A DNA stretch of 64,000 nucleotides from Solirubrobacterales bacterium (GTDB lineage Bacteria; Actinomycetota; Thermoleophilia; Solirubrobacterales; Solirubrobacteraceae). The stretch spans positions 124,001 to 188,000 of the forward strand of contig CANJIV010000003.1 in NCBI GenBank assembly GCA_947474595.1, written 5' to 3'. Positions within the stretch are counted from its first letter, which is position 1, and each line of letters starts with the position of its first letter. A program made the translations under genes and the position numbers. Of this stretch, positions 9,025 to 20,526 are shown piece by piece. Under the pieces are notes generated by a model that saw only the letters and a list, made by a program, of their open reading frames with translations, searched no databases and was not told the origin of the DNA.

Positions 9025-9404
9025 GCAATCTCCGTGAGTTGTGGTATCGGCGTTCGGGTTGCGGCTATCAGCCGCTGATGCTTCTCCTGTTCCCAGCGCA
9101 GCCAGTCGCTGGCGGGCACCTCAGTCGGCCTCGCTGGCTGAGTATCAAACCAAGCTTGTACTGCGCCCCGCAGATCATCATCGGTGCGCATCCTTGAGGC
9201 AAAGCCCAGCTCCGAGAGTGCCACCTGATGGGCATCGAGTAACTCCCGCAAGGTCCGCAAGCGTTGAAGTTCGCCTGGGCTGTAGAGCCGGTAGCCGGCC
9301 GGCGAGCGCTGCGGCACGACAAGCCCAGCACGCTCTATGTAGCGCAGCATGCGGGCCGACCATCCTGTCGTCTGCGCCGCTTCGTGAACCGTCAGTGCGT
9401 CCAT
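9021..9404 (-). CDS. MerR family transcriptional regulator of the ahcY operon
   Basis: The 127-residue regulator has a MerR-type winged helix ([39 protein letters not shown]), then a coiled-coil helix. The short C-terminal tail has no cysteine pattern for metal or redox sensing, so the effector is probably a small molecule and unknown. It is cotranscribed with ahcY (4-base overlap). Its own promoter (9411-9441) has the stretched spacer with central dyad typical of MerR targets, suggesting autoregulation of the whole operon. SAH, adenosine or homocysteine would be logical signals, but nothing in the sequence proves this. Confidence 0.9.
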   Translation of the reverse strand: MDALTVHEAAQTTGWSARMLRYIERAGLVVPQRSPAGYRLYSPGELQRLRTLRELLDAHQVALSELGFASRMRTDDDLRGAVQAWFDTQPARPTEVPASDWLRWEQEKHQRLIAATRTPIPQLTEIA

Positions 9405-9410
9405 ACCGAT

Positions 9411-9441
9411 ACATTACCACGACCGTGTCAAGGTTAGACAA
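9411..9441 (-). promoter_or_regulatory. Predicted MerR-type promoter of merR-ahcY-ahcY-like, leaderless
   Basis: On the minus strand: -35 TTGTCT (9436-9441), a 19-base spacer, -10 TAATGT (9411-9416). Centred in this region is the dyad ACCTTGAC-ACG-GTCGTGGT, whose 8-base arms match at six positions. A 19-base spacer with an internal dyad is the hallmark of MerR-activated promoters. Transcription should start about seven bases after the -10, at or next to the merR ATG (9404), so the mRNA is probably leaderless. Confidence 0.55.
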
Positions 9442-9482
9442 ACGCTAGCTAACTACCGCCGTGTCAGCGCGAAGCGATGCGT

Positions 9483-10535
9483 TCAGTTGCGCCCCAACTC
9501 TTGCTTGAAGGCCTCGATCACCGCTATCGGGGTTGGATCTACCCCACGCAGGACGGCGAGATAAAGCGAAACGAGATCTCCTAGCAGGACCAAGGACATA
9601 ACTCGCTCCGTGCAGCTCTCCCCACGGGATGCAACGATGACCGTCTCGGCTATGTGTGGCGCTATCAGAGCCTCGGTTAAGGCAATACGTTCGCGCACGC
9701 GAGGGTGCAGATCGGAGTCGTCGAGGAAGACCGCGGCGAAACGTCCAAACTCGCCAGCAGCGCCGGTCCAGCCGACAATGTCGTTGTGGTCTGCCTCAGG
9801 GAGTTCGTGGGCAGAGGCCGGGACCTTGGCGTTCTCGTTTAACTCACAGCGCCAACGCACCGCTACCGCAGCGGTCGCGCCAGCACCGATCACCAGTGGA
9901 ATCGCGCCATGCAGCTGGCGTGCGATCGTCTTGGCCAGCGAATCCTCAGGGCTCCCAGGGCCCCACTCGGCACAGAGATCTTCCAAGTGAGCCGAAGCGA
10001 CGTCGATCTCTGAGTGCACACGCGGGCCAGCCCCACTCAGCGCAGCTACCTCAAGCGCCGCAACGGTCATATACCCGACGACTCCGCGTGGCTGAAAACC
10101 TCCGGGAACGGGGATCACTGGCACGCCGTCTTGGTGAGCGAGCTCGGCGAGCCGTCCGCCTGACGTCACGGCGATCCGTGGCGCGCCAAGGAAGCCGGCG
10201 GCGTCGTAACAGGCCAGTGCCTCCTCGGTGTTGCCCGAATAACTGGCGCAGAGGATTAAGGTCTCGGGAGTCGCCCATGCTGGGAGCTCGTATCCGCGAG
10301 CGATCCCGATCGGACGTGAAGCGCGATCGCTAAGCGCGGCCTTGGCAAGCGCTCCGCCGATCGCCGATCCACCCATACCGGCCAAGATCATGCCGTCGCG
10401 AGCATCGAAGGCTTCCAGCCCCGCTGTCTCGACACGCCAAAGCGCATCGCGTAGGTGGTTGGGGAGGTCGAGGATGTCGTCGACTTGGCCAGATATATCT
10501 ACCGCCGACACCGCCTTGGCATCAAGAGTGATCAT
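9483..10535 (-). CDS. Bifunctional phosphoglucose/phosphomannose isomerase (SIS domains)
   Basis: The protein interconverts fructose-6-P with glucose-6-P and mannose-6-P, feeding sugar-nucleotide synthesis. The 350 residues hold an N-terminal SIS domain (GMGGSAIGG near residue 55, SYSGNTEEAL near 100) and a C-terminal PGI/PMI domain with NELPEADHNDIVGW, whose Glu and His are the family's catalytic pair. The ATG overlaps the stop of the upstream nucleotidyltransferase gene by four bases, so the two are translationally coupled. This domain layout is typical of archaeal and actinobacterial bifunctional enzymes, not of classical Pgi. Confidence 0.93.
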   Translation of the reverse strand: MITLDAKAVSAVDISGQVDDILDLPNHLRDALWRVETAGLEAFDARDGMILAGMGGSAIGGALAKAALSDRASRPIGIARGYELPAWATPETLILCASYSGNTEEALACYDAAGFLGAPRIAVTSGGRLAELAHQDGVPVIPVPGGFQPRGVVGYMTVAALEVAALSGAGPRVHSEIDVASAHLEDLCAEWGPGSPEDSLAKTIARQLHGAIPLVIGAGATAAVAVRWRCELNENAKVPASAHELPEADHNDIVGWTGAAGEFGRFAAVFLDDSDLHPRVRERIALTEALIAPHIAETVIVASRGESCTERVMSLVLLGDLVSLYLAVLRGVDPTPIAVIEAFKQELGRN

Positions 10536-11632
10536 CGACCGGCTGTGGCGTCAGGGATTTCCATCCCGGGAAAGATACGCACACCGCCGTCTAATACGTT
10601 GCCTGACCCCACAGCGACACCCTCTCCAACCACCACTTCGCCGCTTATCTGCGTGCCTTGACCGATGCGCGCTCGGGGCCCCACGATGCATGAGTCTAGG
10701 ACGCAGTCGGCCCCGATCACTGCCCCGTCGAGGACCACCGACCGTCTGATCGATGCCCTCTCTCCAACCTCCACGTCCGCTCCTAGGACCGCCAGCTCTC
10801 CAACGCAAGCCCCCGCCCCGATCTGGCAGCGATCGCCGATGACCGCAGGGCGATGAACCGCCGTGCTACCGCTTACCTTCTCTCCGATCGCCAGCCCATC
10901 GCTGCCGAGACGTTCTCCTACCAGCGTCCTTACCCGGCGCTCCAAGATGTCAAAGGTTGCCTTCAGATAACGCTCGGGGGTCCCGATGTCGAGCCAGTAA
11001 GCATCGGCCGGAAAACCAAAGAGCCCATCGCCGACCAGAAGTGGAAAGACGTCGCGCTCGATCGAGGATGGTTGGTCTGCAATAAGCGGGTTTAGGATCT
11101 CTCGCTGGAGCACATAGGCGCCTGCGTTGATGAGGTTGGTGTCAATCTGATCGGGGGTAGGCTTCTCTACAAAGCCTGTAACCGCGCGGTCCTCGGCTAG
11201 GCGCACGAGCCCGTAGGCCGATGGATCGTGGACTGGAACCAGCGCCAATGTGGCACGGGCCCCAGTGGCCTCGTGCTGGGCAATCTGCGCGCTGAGGTCG
11301 ATATCTGTCAGCACGTCGCCGTTGAGCATTAGGAAGCGTTCATCAAGCAGATCGGCGGCGAACTTCGCGGCACCTGCTGTCCCAAGTGGAGTTGGCTCTT
11401 CTAGGTAGCGTAGGCGGATACCAAAACTCGCCCCGTCGCCCAAAACTTCGCGAATTCGGGCCGGCATGAACCCGCAGGCCAAAACAACGTCGTCGACGCC
11501 GTGGCTACTCAACCACTCAAGCATGTAGGCCATGAATGGTCGATCGACGAGCGTGACGACTGGCTTAGGCACTGTTGAGGTCAGCGGCCGCAACCGCGTC
11601 CCCTCTCCTCCAACGAGAATCAGCGCCTGCAT
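10532..11632 (-). CDS. Sugar-phosphate nucleotidyltransferase (mannose-1-phosphate guanylyltransferase-like)
   Basis: The enzyme activates a hexose-1-phosphate with NTP. The 366 residues start MQALILVGGEGTRLRPLT, the pyrophosphorylase signature, with KPVV, NGDVLTDID, EKPTP and a C-terminal left-handed beta-helix of hexapeptide repeats. An upstream ATG at 11677 would overlap the preceding gene by 23 bases and precede the signature with unrelated residues, so ATG 11632 is preferred. Similarity is to ManC/GMPP-type enzymes, but the base and sugar cannot be fixed from motifs alone. It sits between UDP-glucose dehydrogenase and PGI/PMI, which supports a role in GDP-mannose or another nucleotide sugar for surface glycans. 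Confidence 0.9.
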   Translation of the reverse strand: MQALILVGGEGTRLRPLTSTVPKPVVTLVDRPFMAYMLEWLSSHGVDDVVLACGFMPARIREVLGDGASFGIRLRYLEEPTPLGTAGAAKFAADLLDERFLMLNGDVLTDIDLSAQIAQHEATGARATLALVPVHDPSAYGLVRLAEDRAVTGFVEKPTPDQIDTNLINAGAYVLQREILNPLIADQPSSIERDVFPLLVGDGLFGFPADAYWLDIGTPERYLKATFDILERRVRTLVGERLGSDGLAIGEKVSGSTAVHRPAVIGDRCQIGAGACVGELAVLGADVEVGERASIRRSVVLDGAVIGADCVLDSCIVGPRARIGQGTQISGEVVVGEGVAVGSGNVLDGGVRIFPGMEIPDATAGR

Positions 11633-11654
11633 GCCCGCGACACTCCTTGCATCC

Positions 11655-12944
11655 TCACGGACGGCCGATCCCTTCATAGGCCAAGCCGGCGGCCCTGATG
11701 ATCGCGGGGTCTAAAGCGTTGCGGCCATCGAGGACCACCCTCCCGGCCATGGTAGCTGCAACCTGCTCCCAGTCCAGAGCGAGAAACTCAGCCCACTCGG
11801 TGACTAGCACGACGGCATCGGCGCCGGCTATAGCCTCCTGTGCAGAGGCCGCAATCGTGACGCCGGAGAGATATTGCCCGCTGCGATCTTCGGCGACGGG
11901 GTCATAGGCACAGACAGCCGCCCCCTCGGCCTGCAGGCGAGCCACCAATACCAGTGAGGTCGCCTCCCTTAGGTCGTCGGTATCGGGCTTGAAGGCGAGA
12001 CCTAAGAGCGTGATCCGCTTGCCAACTAGCGTTCCAAGATGTTTTTGGAGCTTGGCTATAACCCGCCGCTTCTGGAGATCGTTAACTTCGATTACCGCGT
12101 TTAGGAGCTGAAAGTGGTAGCCAGAGTTGCCAGCCAGCTGCTTGAGCGCCGCGACATCTTTTGGAAAACATGAGCCGCCAAATCCCACTCCTGCTCGTAG
12201 AAAGCTCGCTCCGATACGCCCGTCTAGGCCCATCCCACGGGCTACCTCACTGACGTCTGCGCCAGTCTCCTCACAGACGTTTGCAATCTCATTGATGAAG
12301 GAGATCTTTGTTGCCAAGAAGGCGTTGGAGGCAAGCTTGATCATCTCAGCGCTGGCGACATCAGTCCGCACAAGCGGGGCATTAAGGGGCGCATAGAGAG
12401 CAACGACGCTATCCCCAGCCCAGCCCCCATCGTCGCCCACGACGACGCGGTCTGGTGCGCGAAAGTCCGCCACCGCAGAACCTTCGCGCAAAAACTCTGG
12501 GCAGGAGACGTAGGCCAGTCCGCTCTTGCCTTTTGTGGCCAGCTCACGCTTTATTGCCGCGCCGGTGCCAACGGGTACCGTGGACTTCATCACTATCGCG
12601 TGCGAGCCGCTGATCGGCATCGCGTCGATCACCGCAAAGACCGCCGAGAGGTCAGCGTCTCCGCTCTGGGTTGGCGGAGTGCCAACGGCGACGAAGAGCA
12701 GGCGGGCCTTGTCTAGTGCGGGCCCTAGATCAGTGCTGAAGTGCAGGCGGTCGCGGTTGGTGGCGATCAGATCGGCAAGTCCATCCTCATAGATGGGAAT
12801 CTCACCACGCTGTAAGCGAGCGATCTTGTCGACATCGATGTCGACACACCAGACTTCGTTGCCGAGCTCGGCAAGACCCGCCGCAGTGACAAGGCCGACG
12901 TACCCTGTGCCGATCACGGCAACCGGCTCGCGAGAGGTAGTCAT
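11655..12944 (-). CDS. UDP-glucose 6-dehydrogenase
   Basis: The protein oxidises UDP-glucose to UDP-glucuronate with two NAD+, supplying acidic sugars for envelope polymers. The 429 residues show the N-terminal Rossmann motif VIGTGYVGLVTAAGLAELG, KSTVPVGT, and the catalytic cysteine motif GFGGSCFPKD near residue 258, followed by the C-terminal UDP-binding domain (GLAFKPDTDDLREA). The UDP-mannuronate dehydrogenase subfamily is related but less likely. It lies 39 bases after the LCP gene and 22 bases before the nucleotidyltransferase on the same strand. Confidence 0.94.
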   Translation of the reverse strand: MTTSREPVAVIGTGYVGLVTAAGLAELGNEVWCVDIDVDKIARLQRGEIPIYEDGLADLIATNRDRLHFSTDLGPALDKARLLFVAVGTPPTQSGDADLSAVFAVIDAMPISGSHAIVMKSTVPVGTGAAIKRELATKGKSGLAYVSCPEFLREGSAVADFRAPDRVVVGDDGGWAGDSVVALYAPLNAPLVRTDVASAEMIKLASNAFLATKISFINEIANVCEETGADVSEVARGMGLDGRIGASFLRAGVGFGGSCFPKDVAALKQLAGNSGYHFQLLNAVIEVNDLQKRRVIAKLQKHLGTLVGKRITLLGLAFKPDTDDLREATSLVLVARLQAEGAAVCAYDPVAEDRSGQYLSGVTIAASAQEAIAGADAVVLVTEWAEFLALDWEQVAATMAGRVVLDGRNALDPAIIRAAGLAYEGIGRP

Positions 12945-12983
12945 TGGACAGCTCAGGCTAGTGAAAAGCTGGCACTTTCGCGC

Positions 12984-14501
12984 TCAGCCAATCGGCCGCA
13001 GCGACCTTGCGATTGCGAGCATCTGCTTATTATCGAGCGACCGCAGCAGCGTGTTGGACACCCAATACACGGCGCCAGGGCGCCGCCACGCGACCAGCGA
13101 TAGCTTTTTGCCGTCAAAGAAAAGCTCAAGCTTTCGCCCTTGGACGACGCGAATTTCGCTAGGGCGCTTGAGAATTGGGGGATCGGTCCACGTCGTACCT
13201 TGGATTCCGTAGTACTCGCCGATTAACCCTCGCGAGAGAACCATCCGGTAGGCCTGGTGTGGGACTCCCTTCTCATCTTTGATCTTATAAACGCGAGGTG
13301 CGCTTCCTTCATAGCTGGAGCCCGCGAGGCGCAGCGTCGGGTAGTAGGCCGGGAATCGCAGCAGGATTGCAGCCGCAATCGCTTGATCCTCCCCGGCGGT
13401 CTTGGCCTCCTCGAGCCCGCTCGCCAAAACCGCGCTCTTGGCTCGCTTCTTGGCGGCGGCTATCTCAGCCGGAGTCTGGGCCACTTTGGGGGCCGGGGCA
13501 GCATTGTCAGTGTCGAGGAAGGCCTTGACCGACGCATGGATCTGGGTTGGTGTGGCGACTACATAGGAGATCTCGTGCTCGAAGGCAAGATCGGCTTGGA
13601 AGGGGACCTGGCGGACCGGGTGGCCTGCCGAAAAGGCAACGAGCTTCGCGAGCTTTAAGACTTCAGCCGTGCCGCGGATGTCGGTCTGAGTGTATTTACC
13701 GAAAATCTGCGCGAAAGCAGTGCGGTCCTCGAGGATCTTAGTGACCGCGATCTGGTTCTTGGCCTCCTTGAGGAACGTCTGTTGGCGCGCGCCGCGCACG
13801 AAGTCGGAGTCTTCGTGACGGAAGCGAACATAGTCCAAAGAGTCCTGCCCGCAGAGCTTCTGATAGCCAGGCTGAATATCGATCACCGCATAGCCTGGGC
13901 CGGGGCCTGAGTTATCGTTGAAGTAGCGGCGATCGACGTCTATATATACGCAACCAAGAAAGTCCACCGCCTCAAGAAATCCTCGGAAGTTGACGTCGAC
14001 GACGTGGTTGATATCTAGCCCAAGGGTCTCCTTGATCGTCTTTACGACCTGCTTAGCACCACCGTAGGTATAGGCAGCATTGATCTTGTCGTTCGCGCTT
14101 CGACCGTCGGGCAGAACAATGTCGACTTTAAGGTCGCGTGGGATAGACATCACTGCGGTCGCCTGCTTATTGGGGTCTAGGCGCACAAGCATCATCGTGT
14201 CCGAACGTCCCGGCAAACCAGCTATGCGATCGGCCTTACGTAAGTCCGAGCCCAGCAGCAGAATCGTCTGAGGAGCTCCGGCATCGGCAGCGGTCAGCTC
14301 GGGAATTTTGAGCTGCGGTGTTTGCGTCAATGCGTCGGCGACATCCTTGACTTGAAGAAGCCCCGCAGTAGCCGTTGCCGTGCCGACGAGCATGACAATG
14401 AGCACGGCTCCAAAGACAAATCGCTTCCACATCCCACGAGCTAGGCGCGGAACCGGTGGCTCCGCATCTGGGTCATTGTGCGCACGTAGAAAGCGAGCCA
14501 T
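12984..14501 (-). CDS. LytR-CpsA-Psr (LCP) family cell-wall glycopolymer ligase
   Basis: LCP enzymes move polyprenyl-phosphate-linked glycopolymers onto peptidoglycan outside the membrane. The 505-residue protein has a short basic cytoplasmic N terminus, one membrane helix (~26-48, FVFGAVLIVMLVGTATATAGLL) and an extracellular LCP domain with SDTMMLVRLDP, MSIPRDLKVDI and YVRFRHEDSDFVRGARQQTFL, which carry the conserved Asp/Arg lipid-pyrophosphate residues. A ~150-residue C-terminal extension (after APAPKVAQTPAEIAAAKKRAK) is not the usual LytR_C domain and I do not recognise it. It heads the sugar-nucleotide genes downstream, which fits glycopolymer synthesis and attachment. It starts 39 bases after atpC ends, with no clear terminator between. 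Confidence 0.93.
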   Translation of the reverse strand: MARFLRAHNDPDAEPPVPRLARGMWKRFVFGAVLIVMLVGTATATAGLLQVKDVADALTQTPQLKIPELTAADAGAPQTILLLGSDLRKADRIAGLPGRSDTMMLVRLDPNKQATAVMSIPRDLKVDIVLPDGRSANDKINAAYTYGGAKQVVKTIKETLGLDINHVVDVNFRGFLEAVDFLGCVYIDVDRRYFNDNSGPGPGYAVIDIQPGYQKLCGQDSLDYVRFRHEDSDFVRGARQQTFLKEAKNQIAVTKILEDRTAFAQIFGKYTQTDIRGTAEVLKLAKLVAFSAGHPVRQVPFQADLAFEHEISYVVATPTQIHASVKAFLDTDNAAPAPKVAQTPAEIAAAKKRAKSAVLASGLEEAKTAGEDQAIAAAILLRFPAYYPTLRLAGSSYEGSAPRVYKIKDEKGVPHQAYRMVLSRGLIGEYYGIQGTTWTDPPILKRPSEIRVVQGRKLELFFDGKKLSLVAWRRPGAVYWVSNTLLRSLDNKQMLAIARSLRPIG

Positions 14502-14540
14502 CTAAGAGAGGATAGAAAACCGGGCGGACTGCGGCGCTAG

Positions 14541-14963
14541 CTATGAGCTCGCAGGACCTTCGGCGACCTTCAAAAAGGCCTCCCAGCGGCGCTTATCGCG
14601 ACGTGCCTTAGCCTGCTCGGCGCTCCCGTCCTGGGCCTGCTCCAAGGTCCGCGCGGCCTCGTCTAGGCGCTCGCGCAGGTTTTCGACATCAAGTGCGTCG
14701 GGTCGGATTGCGTCCTCGACCAACATCAGAGCCTTGTTGTCGCTGACCTGAAGGTAGCCCTCACCTTGAGCGAAGCGGACGATCTCGGTGTCGGACTCAT
14801 ACAGACGCAGCTCGGTTGGGTCCAACATCGCCAACAGTGGGGCGTGGTTAGCCAAGATGCCGATTGAACCGACCGATGTCTTAGTCGAAAGCATCTCAAC
14901 CTCGCCCTTGTAGACCTCCCCTTCCGGGGTCAGGATCTCAACAGGGAACCTATTACGGGCCAT
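14541..14963 (-). CDS. atpC: F1F0 ATP synthase subunit epsilon
   Basis: This subunit is part of the central rotor stalk and inhibits ATP hydrolysis. The 140 residues start PVEILTPEGEVYKGEVEMLSTKTSVGSIGILANHAPLLAML, the epsilon beta-sandwich, followed by two C-terminal helices rich in Glu, Ala and Arg (LRERLDEAARTLEQAQ...). It is the last gene of the atp operon, 42 bases after atpD. Confidence 0.97.
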   Translation of the reverse strand: MARNRFPVEILTPEGEVYKGEVEMLSTKTSVGSIGILANHAPLLAMLDPTELRLYESDTEIVRFAQGEGYLQVSDNKALMLVEDAIRPDALDVENLRERLDEAARTLEQAQDGSAEQAKARRDKRRWEAFLKVAEGPASS

Positions 14964-15005
14964 TAGATCGCGCTACCGCACGGATGAATTGACATCAGCG
15001 AAGGC

Positions 15006-17403
<2,398 letters not shown>

Positions 17404-17433
17404 GACAGATCTATCTGGGTAGGAGTAAGCGAC

Positions 17434-19059
17434 CTATACGGTCGCCGTCTCCCCCTCCTTCTCCTCGGCCTCGACGGCAGCTGCTGGGCTTGGGCGCTCA
17501 ACGATTCGATCAGACTCGCCGGAGGCCATCGGCAGACCGGCCTCATCGAGATCAAATCCGAAGTCGTCGGCGAACTCCTTAACTGCCTTAGTCACCGCCG
17601 CTTGGGTTTCATCTGACCAGTCGCCGCCGGTGATTGTCTCCAAGAGCTTTGACTGCTCGGCGTTAATACGCTGAATCAAGCCCTCAAGGAACTCATCGAC
17701 CTTGTCCACTGTGATGCGGTCCAAGTAGCCGTTAGTGGCGGCGAAGACCTGGAATACCTGGTCGGCGACGGCCATCGGCTTGCGCTCGTTCTGGTTGAGC
17801 GTCTTGACGAGGCGCTCTCCACGGGCCAGCGTACGCTGGGTGTCGGCATCAAGGTCAGAGCCGAACTGGGCGAACGCCTCGAGGTCGCGGAACTGAGAAA
17901 GCTCTAGCTTGATGCGGCCACCGACCTTCTTCATCGGCGCAATCTGCGCGTTGCCGCCGACTCGCGACACCGAGATGCCGACGTTGATCGCCGGACGCAC
18001 ACCAGAGAAGAAGAGCTTGGGCTCGAGGAAAATCTGACCGTCGGTGATCGAAATCACGTTAGTCGGAATGTAGGCTGAGACGTCGCCTGCCTGAGTCTCA
18101 ATCACAGGCAAAGCAGTCAGCGACCCGCCACCAAGATCGTCGTTGAGCTTCACGGCACGCTCCAACAGACGTGAGTGCAGGTAGAAGACGTCACCCGGAT
18201 AGGCCTCACGGCCCGGCGGACGGCGCAGAAGCAGCGACATCTGACGGTAGGCGTAGGCGTGCTTGGTGAGGTCGTCATACACGCAGAGGGCATGGCCACC
18301 CTTGTAGAGGAAGTACTCAGCCATTGCGCAGCCGGCGTAAGGGGCCATGAACTTAATTGGCGCTGCCTGATCGGCGGAGGCAGCGACGATGATCGTGTTC
18401 TCCATCGCACCGTTGTCGGCGAGCGTCTGGGCTAGCTGAACGACGGTCGCCATACGCTGCCCGATCGCTACGTATACGGAGATTATTCCGGTGTTCTTAT
18501 TGTTGATGATCGTGTCGATCGCGATCGCTGTCTTGCCTGTCTGACGGTCGCCAATGATCAGCTCGCGCTGACCGCGTCCGATCGGGATCATCACGTCGAT
18601 CGCCTTGAGCCCTGTCTGCATCGGCTCGGTGACCGGCTGGCGCTGGACAACTCCTGGCGCCTTGAACTCGGCGGGGCGTAGCTCGGCGACTTCGATGTCG
18701 CCCTTGCCGTCGAGCGGATTGCCGAGCGGATCAACGATGCGCCCCAACAGTCCTTCGCCGACAGGGATCTCAAGCAGTCGTCCGGTTCGCTTGGCGGTAT
18801 CACCCTCGACGACCCGCTCCCACGGTCCGAAGAGCACGACGCCGACGTTGTCGGATTCGAGGTTGAGCGCTAGACCGGTTACCCCATGGGGCAACTCGAG
18901 CATCTCAAAGGATTGGCAGTTCTCGAGGCCGTGGATGCGGGCAATACCGTCTGCTACCGAGAGGACGGTTCCAACCTCGGCTAGATCGGCACTGCCGGCG
19001 TCGAGGCCTTCGATGCGGCTGCGCAAGATGCTGGTTATTTCGTCGGGCTTGATCTGCAT
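17434..19059 (-). CDS. atpA: F1F0 ATP synthase subunit alpha
   Basis: Regulatory nucleotide-binding subunit of F1. The 541 residues carry Walker [16 protein letters not shown], the alpha signature [14 protein letters not shown] and the Arg-finger region. A ~35-residue acidic C-terminal tail (after [13 protein letters not shown]) is longer than E. coli AtpA. Such C-terminal extensions in mycobacteria suppress ATP hydrolysis, so a similar latency role is possible but unproven here. It starts 29 bases after atpH. Confidence 0.99.
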   Translation of the reverse strand: MQIKPDEITSILRSRIEGLDAGSADLAEVGTVLSVADGIARIHGLENCQSFEMLELPHGVTGLALNLESDNVGVVLFGPWERVVEGDTAKRTGRLLEIPVGEGLLGRIVDPLGNPLDGKGDIEVAELRPAEFKAPGVVQRQPVTEPMQTGLKAIDVMIPIGRGQRELIIGDRQTGKTAIAIDTIINNKNTGIISVYVAIGQRMATVVQLAQTLADNGAMENTIIVAASADQAAPIKFMAPYAGCAMAEYFLYKGGHALCVYDDLTKHAYAYRQMSLLLRRPPGREAYPGDVFYLHSRLLERAVKLNDDLGGGSLTALPVIETQAGDVSAYIPTNVISITDGQIFLEPKLFFSGVRPAINVGISVSRVGGNAQIAPMKKVGGRIKLELSQFRDLEAFAQFGSDLDADTQRTLARGERLVKTLNQNERKPMAVADQVFQVFAATNGYLDRITVDKVDEFLEGLIQRINAEQSKLLETITGGDWSDETQAAVTKAVKEFADDFGFDLDEAGLPMASGESDRIVERPSPAAAVEAEEKEGETATV

Positions 19060-19088
19060 GGCGTGTGTTCGTGGCTCCTTGGGCAGCT

Positions 19089-19619
19089 TTAGGACTTAGC
19101 GACGTCGCGGCGTAGTTTTTCAAGGCGGTTGCGGATCGATGCGTCGAGGATTGAGTTTCCTACCCTCAATACGATTCCACCGATAATTTCGGGATCGACT
19201 GTGCTCGTAAGCTGGACGCGCTGTCCGGTCTGCTGACCGATGCGCTCACCGATCTGCTCGGCTACACCAGCCTCCAACGTCACAGCGCTGGTGACCTGTA
19301 CCGGCAGAAGCTTGTTCTCCTTCTCCCATAAAACGTCGTATTGACGACGGATCCGAAAGATCGCCGGCATACGGTGGTTCTCGGTAAGAAGCTCGAGAAA
19401 GTTCAGAAACTGCGGGCTGGCGCCGTCGAGCATGCGCCCCAGCCCATCCTTCTTCTCTTCAGTAGAGAAGTACGGCGAGAAGAAGAAGACCGCTAGGTCC
19501 TTGTTGGCATCTAGGGCGTCAGCAAACTGTCCTAGCTGTTCGCGCACAACATCAAGCTCTGCGTGCTCGCTGGCAACGTCAAAGAGTGACTGCGAGTAGA
19601 CCCTGGCGATCTCTTCCAT
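19089..19619 (-). CDS. atpH: F1F0 ATP synthase subunit delta
   Basis: Peripheral-stalk subunit (OSCP-like) that ties subunit b to F1. The 176 residues begin [29 protein letters not shown] and end with the signature region [35 protein letters not shown]. It directly follows atpF, with start and stop abutting. It is separate from atpF, unlike the fused b-delta of mycobacteria. Confidence 0.97.
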   Translation of the reverse strand: MEEIARVYSQSLFDVASEHAELDVVREQLGQFADALDANKDLAVFFFSPYFSTEEKKDGLGRMLDGASPQFLNFLELLTENHRMPAIFRIRRQYDVLWEKENKLLPVQVTSAVTLEAGVAEQIGERIGQQTGQRVQLTSTVDPEIIGGIVLRVGNSILDASIRNRLEKLRRDVAKS

Positions 19620-20198
19620 TTAGTTATTGCGCTCCGTGCCCGAAAGCTGCGTGAAGTCGAGCTCGCTGAGAGCTTCCTCGACTAGGCGCTGCTGATCTTC
19701 GGCAGACAACGTCTTGCGCGTGACCTTCTCCGTCGCAAGAACGGTGAGATCGGCGACCTCTTTGCGAATCTCCTGAATCGCGCGTCGCGTCTCCGCATCG
19801 ATATCGCGACGGGTCTGCTCAAGCATCTCTTCACGCTTGACACGACCCAACTCGGATCCGGCAGTCTCTGCTGCCTCGGCCGACTTACGAGCACGAGCGG
19901 TGATCTCTTCAGCCTGAACGCGCGCCTCGGTGAGACGCTGGCGATACTCAGCGAGAATCCCATCAGCCTCGATGCGAGTGCGTTCGGCGGCATCAATCGA
20001 CTCATCAATGGCCAACTGACGCTTATCAAGCGCCTCTCGGATCCTCGGCAGGGCAAACTTGCCCAAGACCCACATCGTTACTCCAAACGCAATTAGCGTC
20101 CAGATCATCAGGCCAAGGCCTGGCGTTACGAGGAAGGTCCCTTGATCGCTGCTGCTCTCGGCGGCAGCGATCACGAGGTTATTGGGCGTAAGAATCAT
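19620..20198 (-). CDS. atpF: F1F0 ATP synthase subunit b
   Basis: Peripheral-stalk subunit. The 192 residues have one N-terminal membrane helix (GLMIWTLIAFGVTMWVLGKFALP), then a long charged coiled coil (from IREALDKRQLAIDESIDAAERTR) that dimerises and contacts delta. The stop abuts the atpH start. It starts six bases after the atpE stop. Confidence 0.96.
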   Translation of the reverse strand: MILTPNNLVIAAAESSSDQGTFLVTPGLGLMIWTLIAFGVTMWVLGKFALPRIREALDKRQLAIDESIDAAERTRIEADGILAEYRQRLTEARVQAEEITARARKSAEAAETAGSELGRVKREEMLEQTRRDIDAETRRAIQEIRKEVADLTVLATEKVTRKTLSAEDQQRLVEEALSELDFTQLSGTERNN

Positions 20199-20204
20199 CG
20201 TCGC

Positions 20205-20501
20205 CTATGAAAGGAAGAAGGCGATCAGGCCGAAGATGAAGGCGTAGAAGACGATCGCCTCAGTCAGTGCGAAGCCTAGCCACTGAATCGAGGTGATCTC
20301 GTCCTTCATCTCTGGCTGGCGAGTGACTGATTCAATCACCTTGCCGAAGATGAAACCGACGCCGATGCCGGGGCCGATTGTGCCGAGCCCGGCGCCAACG
20401 CCAAGCGCGATCGCTTTGAGGCCCTTACGTCCGTAAGCCTCCGCGATATCTACGGTTGGACCTTGGGCAAGATGGGTAATGGTGTTGAGATCGAAATCCA
20501 C
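20205..20501 (-). CDS. atpE: F1F0 ATP synthase subunit c (proteolipid)
   Basis: Membrane rotor subunit. The 98 residues form two helices: GLKAIALGVGAGLGTIGPGIGVGFIFGKVIESV, the polar loop TRQPE, and IQWLGFALTEAIVFYAFIFGLIAFFL, with the ion-carrying Glu at ~81. There is no Gln in helix 1 and no Ser/Thr after the Glu, so the Na+ motif is absent and protons are the likely ion. The GTG start has a strong Shine-Dalgarno (AGGAGGAG), as expected for the most abundant subunit. Confidence 0.98.
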   Translation of the reverse strand: MDFDLNTITHLAQGPTVDIAEAYGRKGLKAIALGVGAGLGTIGPGIGVGFIFGKVIESVTRQPEMKDEITSIQWLGFALTEAIVFYAFIFGLIAFFLS

Positions 20502-20526
20502 AGTGCTCCTCCTAGGAGTGTCTGGT

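Noticed and set aside
20205-20501. Na+-driven ATP synthase
   Set aside because: Subunit c lacks the Gln of helix 1 and the Ser/Thr next to the key Glu, so the Na+ motif is absent.
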